A stretch of DNA of 10,988 nucleotides from an uncultured Prevotellaceae bacterium. GTDB lineage: Bacteria; Bacteroidota; Bacteroidia; Bacteroidales; Bacteroidaceae. A program made the position numbers and the translations under genes. Under the pieces are notes generated by a model. It ran no database searches, had not been told where the DNA came from, and was given only the letters and a program-made list of their open reading frames with translations. Shown here piece after piece: positions 1-7,097 of this stretch (positions are counted from its first letter, which is position 1; every line of letters begins with the position of its first letter). The stretch spans positions 1 through 10,988 of the forward strand of contig OMXX01000115.1 in assembly GCA_900315105.1 (NCBI GenBank). The letters are read 5' to 3'.

Positions 1-204
1 ATAGCCATTGCCGAGGTTCTCGCCATTGAGATAGGTAAGATCACTCACCACTTCCTTGCCTTCGAAGAGCGAGTTGAGGAAGCTAATCAGCAAATCCTTA
101 TTAAGAGGAGTACCGAACAACTTCTTAAAGCCGAAGTCCGTGTAGGGATTGATATATTTACCTTCTCCCATTTCCTCTATCTCCCGTATGCTTCTTTCTG
201 TCAT
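1..204 (-). CDS. PD-(D/E)XK (Rpn/transposase-like) nuclease family protein, N-terminal part
   Basis: The reading frame runs off the left edge, so only the first 68 codons are present. The motif INPYTDFGFKKLFG (residues 18-31), followed by a segment rich in LLISFLNSLF, is the usual N-terminal signature of the large Bacteroidetes PD-(D/E)XK nuclease-transposase family related to Rpn proteins. That is known for the family; the catalytic residues lie outside the window. An in-frame ATG also exists at 246, but a good Bacteroidetes promoter overlaps it (boxes at 234-241 and 262-265). I therefore place the start at 204, giving a short leader. It has its own promoter and looks like an accessory gene next to the cluster, not a member of it. 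Confidence 0.8.
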   Translation of the reverse strand, partial: MTERSIREIEEMGEGKYINPYTDFGFKKLFGTPLNKDLLISFLNSLFEGKEVVSDLTYLNGENLGNGY

Positions 205-233
205 GCCTTTGTTTATTTTGACGGTTACATTTG

Positions 234-265
234 CAAATATAGGCATTGTTTTTTATATCTGCAAA
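234..265 (-). promoter_or_regulatory. Bacteroidetes-type promoter for the PD-(D/E)XK gene
   Basis: Read on the minus strand, a -33 box TTTG (262-265) is followed after 20 nt by a -7 box TATATTTG (234-241), which matches TAnnTTTG exactly. This is the known primary sigma factor pattern of Bacteroidetes. It places transcription start near 228-231, about 25 nt before the ATG at 204, and argues against the in-frame ATG at 246. Confidence 0.65.
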
Positions 266-343
266 TTATTTGTGCGGATAGTTTTCAATTTCGAAGAAGG
301 GAGATGAGGAAGATTGACTCTGTGAGAATTCTTGCAGCTAAGT

Positions 344-1603
344 TTATAAGTTCTTTATGAAATCCTTGTGTCTGACCCACGTAAAGCCTTCGGCACGCGT
401 GATGACTGCCACGTCGATAGGGCCGCCTACGGTTTCATCTGAAGAAGAGAAGTGGCGTTGCAGACTTGTGATAGACACCAAGTTCTCAGCCATGTTGGCC
501 ATGTCCTCCACGTTGAATGATTCCACCGCGTTGACGATGCCATCGATATACTCCTCCTGCATATACTCGTCCATGGATTCGGAATATTTCTTCTTTATGT
601 CTGTGGTGTCAATATCCATTACTTTCGTGATGATGGTATCACCCACGCCTTCGTCCTTCAATAGGGAGGCAATCTTCTCCCGTTCTTCCGACAATGACCG
701 AACATTGAGGTCAGTCACCTTCTCGTAGAAATTCGGAGCAATACCTTTCATCAGCGTAATCATCACGTCGCTTTGTGCAAAGGGCGTGATGCTGGCCGAA
801 CAGTCTTCGCCTATCGCATACATCCCATTGGTGTCAAGATAATAGCGCAGCCGGTTGTTGAAAGCACCAGAAACGTAGGTTGGAAGCAGCGTTGGGAAGA
901 TGTCATTCTTGCCATAGCCGACAAAGACAATGCCTGTACCATTATAGTAGAACCGTGAGCGAATGTAGTTGGTGAAGCCACTCACCCAGTCGTCAAACAT
1001 ATCCTTGGGCAGGTCGTCCTCTTTTATCTGCTCCTTCAGCGTCTTCAGCGACTCCTTGCCGTATGTGCGTATCTCCTTCTCACTGACATCCTCCAGCTTA
1101 GGATTGACACCTGCGTCTGTTGCCAAGGCATCAACACCTGCGATGCAGTCTCTCAGATGCTGACGCAGTAGATCCTCTTCGTTAAAAAAATCATCATCAT
1201 CCATGGCGTCGATCTCCTTCTCCATATTGTCTTTCGCCGCCGCTTTCACATTATTATAATAGGTGGCCAATTCTCCGTCGAGATAATCCTTTTGCTGCTC
1301 ACTGTTGCAAAAGAACTTCTCGTCACGAAGAAACTGGTAGAAGTCCTCGGCATACTCCATGATGGTGTCAAACTGCTTTCCGCCCCGCTTGTCATGGTAG
1401 AGCTTGAATATCACCTCCCATGGCACGTCCATGAAGTCGACATTCTGAAAGAACATCACGGCGACATGATTGTCCTGCGACAACTGGAATATCTTCGTCG
1501 TCGTATTGTAGATCTTCATCCTGTCTCCCTTCACCACGGTCAGTGCGCTGTCAGCCGCCAACACCGCCGCCCGCTTGTTCAAGATTCCTACGATTGCTGT
1601 CAT
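344..1603 (-). CDS. Proteasome-like N-terminal nucleophile (Thr) hydrolase
   Basis: The 419-aa protein starts MTAIVGILNKRAAVLAADSA. After Met removal Thr becomes residue 1 and Asp of the AADSA motif becomes residue 17, the same spacing as catalytic Thr1 and Asp17 of proteasome beta and HslV subunits. A Lys in TTKIFQL (residue 36 after processing) sits where Lys33 is expected, with a three-residue offset. Near the C-terminus, MYAIGEDCSAS (261-271) resembles the Ser129 region, and TVGGPIDVAVI (391-401) resembles a terminal strand of the fold. Residues 75-220 are an acidic helical insertion that roughly doubles the usual length of 200-240 aa. An upstream in-frame ATG would add 14 residues and bury the Thr, so 1603 is the better start. 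It is the last gene of the cluster and probably the protease partner of the AAA+ ATPase (inference). By eye it is more GC-rich than its neighbours. Confidence 0.75.
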   Translation of the reverse strand: MTAIVGILNKRAAVLAADSALTVVKGDRMKIYNTTTKIFQLSQDNHVAVMFFQNVDFMDVPWEVIFKLYHDKRGGKQFDTIMEYAEDFYQFLRDEKFFCNSEQQKDYLDGELATYYNNVKAAAKDNMEKEIDAMDDDDFFNEEDLLRQHLRDCIAGVDALATDAGVNPKLEDVSEKEIRTYGKESLKTLKEQIKEDDLPKDMFDDWVSGFTNYIRSRFYYNGTGIVFVGYGKNDIFPTLLPTYVSGAFNNRLRYYLDTNGMYAIGEDCSASITPFAQSDVMITLMKGIAPNFYEKVTDLNVRSLSEEREKIASLLKDEGVGDTIITKVMDIDTTDIKKKYSESMDEYMQEEYIDGIVNAVESFNVEDMANMAENLVSITSLQRHFSSSDETVGGPIDVAVITRAEGFTWVRHKDFIKNL

Positions 1604-1721
1604 AATCAGATGCAGTTTTGATGTTGATGCAACATGTTCATGCACTTTGACGAGGAAACCAAGAGAAAAGTCGACAAATCTTCAGTTTGACCTAAATATC
1701 TGTGCTAAGGCTATCTATAAC

Positions 1722-2234
1722 TCAAAAGTCAAGTCCTGAGTCATTTGGGTCATCCAACCTTTCATAAAGTCTTTCCAGTTCGTCTAACGGAGACTTCGTA
1801 ACAATCCCGCTTATGCCTGACATGGAAAGAAGGATCAAAGATGTATTTCCTTCTTCAATAGCTTTGTCAAGCACTTTGTAATAATGCTGTAAAGCCCCAT
1901 TGCGTTCGCCAAAACTTTGTATTAGGAACAACTCCCCAAGTTTAAACTTTGCAACTGTCTGTGCAAGTTTTAATTGAGTGATTGCTTCTACTTGTCTTGT
2001 ACGAGCATTAATCTCGACACACTGGGTGTATAATTCTGCAATGTCCCTAACAGAACCAACAGCATTAGAAACTCTATCAGCTGTATCTCCGATCTGTTTG
2101 AGTGACGAACTTGCCTTTTCAGACACATGCGTAATCTGGTCGATAGCAGAAGATACAGTGTCGCCGAAATTCTTCATCGTCCCGTTGACTTTCACGAGAC
2201 TGCGTTCTAAATTATCATTATTTACGTTTCCCAT
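1722..2234 (-). CDS. Hypothetical helical (coiled-coil-like) protein, 170 aa
   Basis: I do not recognise a family. Residues 1-65 form a polar heptad-like helix (VSSAIDQITHVSEKASSSLK, then IGDTADRVSNAVGSV) resembling the coiled coils of chemoreceptor-type signalling proteins. Residues 66-130 are a second long amphipathic helical region. There is no signal peptide or convincing TM segment, although SLILLSMSGISGIV (132-145) is mildly hydrophobic. The tail is acidic (DDPNDSGLDF). Its ATG lies inside the 3' end of the 590-aa gene, a 17-nt overlap, so the two are very probably co-translated and may form a complex. The coding status is convincing; the function is unknown. Confidence 0.7.
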   Translation of the reverse strand: MGNVNNDNLERSLVKVNGTMKNFGDTVSSAIDQITHVSEKASSSLKQIGDTADRVSNAVGSVRDIAELYTQCVEINARTRQVEAITQLKLAQTVAKFKLGELFLIQSFGERNGALQHYYKVLDKAIEEGNTSLILLSMSGISGIVTKSPLDELERLYERLDDPNDSGLDF

Positions 2235-3990
2235 TATTTCTGATTTTTGATTCTATTACCTTTTTATATTTGTTTGTCGCAGTTATTATCGTCATGGATT
2301 CTTCTTTAGTGAACCGACCTCCCTTTACAAGAATCTTATCTCTCAATGGTTCGTAAATTGCAATGAAGCCCTTATTCGTATTAGATAACGCTTTTATGAG
2401 TTCTATAGAACGAAGGATTTCTCCAATGCTGTTTTGATACGCAGTAGAAAGATTGTTCATATATTCAACCATTTTATACTGCGCATCAGCATTAGCACTA
2501 AGTTTTCTAAAATAGTCCATAATATATCCTCCGAAATTCATAGCAGCAGAAAATACTGCGCTGACTCCGACGATAGCAAGAGAAGTGTTCAGATTGTTAG
2601 ATGACCATTCCTTCATCTCTTTGCTACTGAACAAGAAATTCGCGGTTGTGCGTATATCTTTATCTACATTATTTAATGTTCTCTTTACATCTTTCTCCCT
2701 TATATCCAACTGCAAATCTTTACTATTGACTTCTAAAGAATTCGTACCATGTTGAACTGCGACAGCAGTGTCGTTGGCCTTTTGCATGGAGCCACCTCCA
2801 GTTGTTTCGCGTTCGTAATTTATAAGTTCTACTCCCAAATAAACATTATGATATGCACATGTACGGACATAATCAAGTATATATGACGTTTTCTTTATCT
2901 TGTCTATCAACTTGTCATATTTTTCCCCTGCCTGTTTGACCACTTTAAGCATATCTTTTGTCTGCTTGGCTTTCTTCTCCGTATCAGTTAGGAAAAAGAG
3001 GAGGGTTTGCCGTGTACTTCTATGATAAATAGAGTTGAAATAATCAAGGGTTTGATCAAAATCATGAGGATCAAGGCAGTCTTGATAAGACAACACCTCC
3101 GCTTTTGTTTTCTTGATATAACTTGATGTTGGAATTGAGCACCTCAGATTCATGTCGTCTTTACCCTTGTTCTTTAATTGCTTAGCAAACATACCATAGA
3201 CATCCTCTGAAGTATCAATGGGTAATGTGTGTTTGTAAAAGAACTCAAGCTTAGCATCCATAAGACGCCGAAGCCCTTTTCTCTTTACCGCACCATTATT
3301 CTTGGCATTTACTTCTTGTTGGTATTTTATAAGGTCAAAGAATTCTGATTTTATATCAAAGTAATTTTCCACATTGAGCCCAGAAGGAGGGAAAGGTAGT
3401 CCAAGTGATTTGTTTATGGCAGTTGAAAGTGCATCAAATCTTTCGTTTAGAAGTTTGTCCAGCTTTTCATTGACAATTCTCAAAGAACCCTCAAATCCTT
3501 TTAGCTTACTTTCCAGCTTCCTGCCAGAAGTCCAATACTCATCATGAAGCTCTAAATGGGCATTATATGTCTTCCATCTGAAAACATCAATAATTCCAGC
3601 TATTAATGTAATAACAGCTGCAACAATCATGCTCCAAATCAGTACATTTATAGCCCAACCAAATGTATTCCAGCCTATCTCTGTGAATCTACGTATTACC
3701 CATATTACACCATGGAATAAGAACATTAATGCAGACAGGATAGCTGCACCACCAAAGGCTACACCCGCCATAGAACCTATTAATAAATGGTCTGGCTCCT
3801 TAGGCTTATTTTCAACATACGGCAATAGATAACAATTGCCATCTTCGTCTTGATAATAAAATTTTTTCAGACGGCTTTGGCAGTCGTCAATCTGTTTGTC
3901 AAGACTGATTGCTTTGTCAGATAAAGGATAGATTTTCTCTTCCCATATTTGAGCATCTAATTTATCATCAAAGAAATTGTTAATCGTCAT
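2218..3990 (-). CDS. Hypothetical membrane protein with two TM helices and large helical cytoplasmic region, 590 aa
   Basis: I do not recognise a family. Residues 1-68 are a charged helical N-terminus. Two strong TM segments follow at about 69-99 (rich in Gly/Ala, then LMFLFHGVIWVI) and 108-136 (WAINVLIWSMIVAAVITLIA), joined by a short loop containing RRFTEIGW. Residues 140-465 are helical and highly charged, including a probable coiled coil at 155-190 and 335-370. A third, weaker hydrophobic stretch, SLAIVGVSAVFSAAMNFGGY, lies at 470-489. It overlaps the following 170-aa gene by 17 nt and starts 63 nt after the Asp-box gene. It may be a membrane scaffold or effector of the cluster (inference). 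The whole frame is open and AT-rich like the middle of the operon. Confidence 0.75.
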   Translation of the reverse strand: MTINNFFDDKLDAQIWEEKIYPLSDKAISLDKQIDDCQSRLKKFYYQDEDGNCYLLPYVENKPKEPDHLLIGSMAGVAFGGAAILSALMFLFHGVIWVIRRFTEIGWNTFGWAINVLIWSMIVAAVITLIAGIIDVFRWKTYNAHLELHDEYWTSGRKLESKLKGFEGSLRIVNEKLDKLLNERFDALSTAINKSLGLPFPPSGLNVENYFDIKSEFFDLIKYQQEVNAKNNGAVKRKGLRRLMDAKLEFFYKHTLPIDTSEDVYGMFAKQLKNKGKDDMNLRCSIPTSSYIKKTKAEVLSYQDCLDPHDFDQTLDYFNSIYHRSTRQTLLFFLTDTEKKAKQTKDMLKVVKQAGEKYDKLIDKIKKTSYILDYVRTCAYHNVYLGVELINYERETTGGGSMQKANDTAVAVQHGTNSLEVNSKDLQLDIREKDVKRTLNNVDKDIRTTANFLFSSKEMKEWSSNNLNTSLAIVGVSAVFSAAMNFGGYIMDYFRKLSANADAQYKMVEYMNNLSTAYQNSIGEILRSIELIKALSNTNKGFIAIYEPLRDKILVKGGRFTKEESMTIITATNKYKKVIESKIRNNGKRK

Positions 3991-4053
3991 GGATTTAGAA
4001 TCTCTGAAAGTCGTTATTTTTTAGATATGAAGAATGCGTGAATTGTTGTTTAT

Positions 4054-4416
4054 CTATCTCCTCACCCAGCTTCTTCCGCCGTTGGTGGAGTAGTACAATC
4101 CCTTAGTGGTGTTGGAAAGGAGCGTGTTGCCCTCGTCCTGCAGGTTGAGGAAGTCGCCGTAGGAAGTATTCACACAACGGGGCGAGAAACTGCGGGCGGT
4201 GTTGGTGGAGACATAGAGACCACGGGAAGTGGCGGCAAGGATCTCACTGCCTACAAGGAGCAGGTCACGGAATGTGCCGTAAGAGGTGTTCGTGCAGCGC
4301 GGAGACCAGGAACGGCCATCGTTGCCGGAACTCTCGATGGTGTTGTTGCTTGGGTTGATGCGGATGAGCTCTTCGCTTGAGAAGAGGCCACCGCCGATTC
4401 TGATGATCTGGGGCAT
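4054..4416 (-). CDS. Small three-repeat Asp-box (BNR-like) protein, 120 aa
   Basis: Three Asp-box motifs of the S-x-(D/N)-x-G-R-S-(W/F) type stand at residues 30-37 (SGNDGRSW), 70-77 (STNTARSF) and 110-117 (STNGGRSW), exactly 40 residues apart. Between them, SPRC-NTSYG-F and T--GLY are repeated almost word for word. Asp-boxes are known at beta-hairpin turns of beta-propeller blades in sialidases, sortilin-like and photosystem-assembly proteins. Three repeats would give only about half a propeller, so a full ring would need oligomerisation (inference). There is no signal peptide; the N-terminus MPQIIRIGGGLFSSEEL is itself strand-like. Base composition is clearly more GC-rich than the flanking genes. 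A truncated second copy of this gene lies at 10822-10902. Confidence 0.8.
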   Translation of the reverse strand: MPQIIRIGGGLFSSEELIRINPSNNTIESSGNDGRSWSPRCTNTSYGTFRDLLLVGSEILAATSRGLYVSTNTARSFSPRCVNTSYGDFLNLQDEGNTLLSNTTKGLYYSTNGGRSWVRR

Positions 4417-4430
4417 AGTATTATGTTGAG

Positions 4431-4467
4431 TTTTTGAGTTCTTGAGCTTATGATAAGTTTTTGAGTT
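4431..4467. repeat. Short direct repeats TTTTTGAGTT between zinc-ribbon and Asp-box genes
   Basis: TTTTTGAGTT occurs at 4431-4440 and again at 4458-4467, with related TTGAG units between them. The second copy reaches the stop codon of the zinc-ribbon gene. It looks like slippage-type repetition in the short intergenic spacer; no function is evident. Confidence 0.5.
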
Positions 4468-4688
4468 TACATGTCGTGTTTCAATTTATCATTTTCTCCC
4501 AGCCCAGTGACACTCCCAGGATGCAACTTTTCCTTCATTGTATCCCAAAGGGAAGACCTTGTATCAGTGCTCCCACAATATGGGCATTTCACCGGCATGG
4601 ATTCTACTGTGCACATATATTCTATGTCCTCTCCCCAGAACTTGCGCTTGCAGTGGCGACAGCTATAAACATAAAGTCCTCTAATCAT
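4467..4688 (-). CDS. Small zinc-ribbon protein, 73 aa
   Basis: Two CxxC knuckles, CRHC (residues 10-13) and CPYC (35-38), are separated by 21 residues containing FWGED and aromatic positions. This is the layout of a zinc ribbon (family knowledge) that presumably binds one Zn ion. The C-terminal 30 residues are polar, rich in Lys and Asp, with no TM segment. No enzymatic domain is attached, so a protein- or nucleic-acid-binding accessory role is the most one can say. It starts 75 nt after the frameshifted small gene and ends 50 nt before the Asp-box gene, on the same strand. Plus-strand frames over the same bases are shadows. The paired cysteine knuckles make the coding call reasonably firm despite the short length. 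Confidence 0.7.
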   Translation of the reverse strand: MIRGLYVYSCRHCKRKFWGEDIEYMCTVESMPVKCPYCGSTDTRSSLWDTMKEKLHPGSVTGLGENDKLKHDM

Positions 4689-4763
4689 AATAAATTCGTT
4701 CCTATGGTTTACTTATATGATTTACGTTAAAAACAGCATGAAACAATCCGCTAAATGATGTTT

Positions 4764-4909
4764 TTAAGATAAGGATGCTATTTTAGCATTATTATTCCCC
4801 TTATTCCCAGACATCAGTTGTCCAGCCAGGAGAATTCCACTTACCATAGCAGCACCTATTTTCAAAAGTCCGCTTTTTGTGTGCTCATTTTATTTGTCTT
4901 TTTTGCCAT
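4764..4909 (-). pseudogene. Small single-TM protein gene with apparent one-base frameshift
   Basis: An ATG at 4909 opens MAKKTNKMSTQK, but that frame stops three codons after the motif. Stepping back one base in a run of five A (4874-4878) continues as SGLLKIGAAMVSGILLAGQL and then MSGNKGNNNAKIASLS, ending with TAA at 4764-4766. The joined product would be 48 aa: a Lys-rich N-terminus, one TM helix and an Asn-rich tail, in keeping with the small membrane proteins encoded nearby. The break lies in a homopolymer, so it could be a true mutation, an assembly error or programmed -1 slippage. The gene fills most of the 377-nt gap between the zinc-ribbon and AAA+ genes. The rest of that gap (4910-5065) shows nothing I can support. 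Confidence 0.45.
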
Positions 4910-5065
4910 ATTTTTTCTATAGTTAAGTTAAACTTCTTTATAGTCAGCATCTTCTCTATCTATGAGTAGTTTTTTCATCTTCGTTGGAATGCTTGTTCGG
5001 ACTGTCTTTGTGGAGCAAGCAAATCATATAATCGTACTTCCCCCTCATCTAATAGGATTTTATGA

Positions 5066-6394
5066 TCATTCTTTCGGAATCGATGGGGAAGACTCAACAT
5101 CTTCTTCAGGACTTGAATGGTCCTGCTTAGTTTCTTCCTTTGCCGGTTCAACTCTACCTTCAACAAATGCTTTTTTGATCTTCATCAGCTTGTTACCATT
5201 CATCTCCTTTTTCAAGGCTTCCATTTCTTTCTTCTTATTTTCAAAGCCCCTCTTAAAGTCTAAAAAAGTAAACATTGCATTCTCTTTATCCTCTGACGCT
5301 TTAGCCAGTAAAATATCAAGAATAGCATTCTTTATTTCACGGCCAGAGAAGCCTTCTGTCATTTCACCAAGCTCTTTCAGCTCAGAATCTGCCAGTGGAC
5401 CGGCCAAAGGAAGTTTACTCGGTATCATTTTCCTAATAATCGCAATACGAGCTTCTTCGTTGGGCAGGTCGAACTTGATATGCTTTAATATTCTTGACTG
5501 AAAAGCCTTATCGAAATTTGAAACAAGATTTGTGGCAAAAATGACGACCCCAGAATGTTCTTCTAAAAGGATCAACATCTGACTGCGCAGTGAGTTCAAT
5601 GCCTGATCTGCACTTTGGTTGACATTTTGAATACGCTTCCCAAGAAAAGAATCAGCCTCATCAAAGAACAAGACACAATCCTCCTCCGTAGCAATTTCAA
5701 AGGCCCTCTGAAGGTTTTTAGGTGCATCACCAACAAACTTTGATTCAATTTCAGAATAATTAAGAGCCAGCAACTTCTTGCCCAATTTGTCTGCTATAGC
5801 ATGAGCACACATAGTCTTGCCCGTACCAGGGGGACCATAGAAATTCAGAATACTCTTGGGTATAGAGTCTACTTCGCTGAAGCCCCATGTATTGTAAATG
5901 AGTTTTTTATTGTTGATAATACTAATAGCTTCCTTAATCTGCTGCCGTATGGTGTCGGGCAAGATGATCTGCTCGAAATTGTATCTTGGTCTAATGGGGG
6001 CGTAGTAAGGTAACTCACTTTGCTTGCTTTGACCATAGTCGTTATTCTTATTCTCCTTCTTACTTTGCTTGAGGGAAAAAAGGATACTAAAGACCACATG
6101 AAGATTAGATGGAATAAATTCAGACATCTCCGCTTTTCTCTTATTAAGAAAAACGTCGATTGCCCTTGCTATATTGTATGATTCTGGAATGGATGACGAA
6201 GCGTTGCAATTAACATGAAATATGTTGCTCTCATTTATTGAGTCTTGAACAAGTATATCATATTTTACAATGACATTACGATACTTTTCTTTATTAAGAA
6301 AAGCCTTCAAGTCATCAGCGAACTCATTATCAAGAGTTCTCATATACAGTATAGCCTCTTTGGATACCTTTACCTGATTATTATATTTTAGCAT
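5066..6394 (-). CDS. AAA+ ATPase of the classical (Cdc48/FtsH/proteasomal) type
   Basis: A single AAA+ module spans about residues 140-390. Walker A is GPPGTGKT (187-194), and the pore-loop region SKFVGDAPKNL (218-228) matches the classical clade pattern. Walker B is VLFFDEAD (241-248), sensor 1 is FATN (286-289), a likely arginine finger lies in FQSRILKHI (298-306), and the C-lid motif is GFSGREIKNAI (348-358). Such proteins are known to form hexameric unfoldases. Residues 1-135 are a separate N-domain of unknown type without a TM segment. The C-terminal tail (420-442) is acidic and Ser/Pro-rich and lacks the HbYX motif that proteasomal ATPases use to dock. Its ATG overlaps the stop of the preceding membrane-protein gene (ATGCTAA), indicating translational coupling. 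It is the likely motor of the cluster. Confidence 0.92.
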   Translation of the reverse strand: MLKYNNQVKVSKEAILYMRTLDNEFADDLKAFLNKEKYRNVIVKYDILVQDSINESNIFHVNCNASSSIPESYNIARAIDVFLNKRKAEMSEFIPSNLHVVFSILFSLKQSKKENKNNDYGQSKQSELPYYAPIRPRYNFEQIILPDTIRQQIKEAISIINNKKLIYNTWGFSEVDSIPKSILNFYGPPGTGKTMCAHAIADKLGKKLLALNYSEIESKFVGDAPKNLQRAFEIATEEDCVLFFDEADSFLGKRIQNVNQSADQALNSLRSQMLILLEEHSGVVIFATNLVSNFDKAFQSRILKHIKFDLPNEEARIAIIRKMIPSKLPLAGPLADSELKELGEMTEGFSGREIKNAILDILLAKASEDKENAMFTFLDFKRGFENKKKEMEALKKEMNGNKLMKIKKAFVEGRVEPAKEETKQDHSSPEEDVESSPSIPKE

Positions 6395-6678
6395 AACAGA
6401 TAAGTTTTATTGCCTGCGTTAGCAACGCTCTTACTCACTCCCTCCTCACTTGTGAATTCCACTTCGTCCAGCTGTTCGTCCTCCTCATTAAATATTCCTA
6501 CGTTTACAGAATGCTTCTTAGCCTGCTTTACTCGGTATTTTATGGCACCCTCAATATTAAGCTCATTGATTTTATTCTTAATATCCTTGTGTGTAATGCA
6601 ATGGTATATTACCACAGCCACTATTCCTCCAGCGAAAACAGCTGTGGCAATACCGATAAGGGGATAGAACCAAAACAT
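6388..6678 (-). CDS. Small single-TM protein, possible divergent member of the paralog group, 96 aa
   Basis: The TM helix occupies residues 5-27 (PLIGIATAVFAGGIVAVVIY). A basic helix follows (KDIKNKINEL, then YRVKQAKKH), and then a segment VGIFNEEDEQLDEVEFTSEEG that lines up loosely with GVYxExxDxIxxV of the three clear paralogs. The end, NKTYLLC, replaces their DGIVALS tail. The kinship is therefore tentative. An upstream ATG would add MMWWLYLKQRI by overlapping the previous gene; I prefer 6678, which sits 10 nt after that gene's stop and puts the TM helix at the N-terminus. The 3' end overlaps the AAA+ start in ATGCTAA, suggesting the two products act together, perhaps with this protein holding the ATPase at the membrane (inference). 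Confidence 0.7.
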   Translation of the reverse strand: MFWFYPLIGIATAVFAGGIVAVVIYHCITHKDIKNKINELNIEGAIKYRVKQAKKHSVNVGIFNEEDEQLDEVEFTSEEGVSKSVANAGNKTYLLC

Positions 6679-6688
6679 AATTCTTTGT

Positions 6689-7090
6689 TTAAGATAAAGC
6701 CACCACATCATCTACAGCCTTAGCAAGAACCTCTTGTAAAGCCTCATCATAGCGTTGACTGTAAACTATTATATAATCTTTTAGAATATCAGATTTTTCT
6801 TCATACACTCCGACGAGCAATACTTGCTCACCAGACTGTGGTATCTCGGGAAGTTTTACCTTATATTTGTCCAAGTTCTTACTGATAAAGGGCGTGTCTA
6901 CCGTCTTGTCTAAGTCTAAATTTTTGAAGTACATCACAATGTCTGCTAACGTAAGTTCATCCTTATGCCTAATAGCACCAGAAGGAATAGCAGACAACTG
7001 AAAACTCATGATTCTTTTAATTGCCAATGCTATAGCTGCTGCCGTAACAGCGGCAGCTACAGCCAAGAACACCTTTCCTGCATTACTCAT
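6689..7090 (-). CDS. TM-anchored paralog of a three-member tandem family, 133 aa
   Basis: An Ala-rich TM helix at residues 5-25 (GKVFLAVAAAVTAAAIALAI) is followed by a basic residue pair and a linker. It then carries the two signatures of the tandem family: YFKNLDLDKTVDTPFI (54-69) and GVYEEKSDILKDYIIVY (94-110), ending in QEVLAKAVDDVVALS (119-133). The same signatures occur in the next two upstream genes, so this is a tandem duplication product. I know no named family. The short N-terminus points to a cytoplasmic C-terminal domain (inference). It lies 7 nt downstream of the preceding paralog and 10 nt upstream of the next small membrane-protein gene. Confidence 0.78.
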   Translation of the reverse strand: MSNAGKVFLAVAAAVTAAAIALAIKRIMSFQLSAIPSGAIRHKDELTLADIVMYFKNLDLDKTVDTPFISKNLDKYKVKLPEIPQSGEQVLLVGVYEEKSDILKDYIIVYSQRYDEALQEVLAKAVDDVVALS

Positions 7091-7097
7091 AACGGCT

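Noticed and set aside
247..343. Search for a terminator after the last gene of the cluster
   Set aside because: No stable GC-rich hairpin followed by a T-run was found here on the minus strand.
357..728. Plus-strand 123-codon open frame and others within 357-1621
   Set aside because: Shadows of the Ntn hydrolase gene; Ser/Thr-rich products without motifs.
1604..1645. Upstream ATG adding 14 residues to the Ntn hydrolase
   Set aside because: It would bury the catalytic Thr, and the added residues look unlike a propeptide, which typically ends in Gly before the Thr.
4975..5166. Minus-strand 63-codon frame overlapping the end of the AAA+ gene
   Set aside because: It overlaps the coding 3' end of the ATPase in another frame and has no recognisable motif. 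It could be a remnant of a longer tail after a frameshift, but nothing shows that.
4962..5501. Plus-strand 179-codon open frame
   Set aside because: A Ser/Phe-rich shadow of the AAA+ ATPase gene, which has clear Walker and sensor motifs on the other strand.
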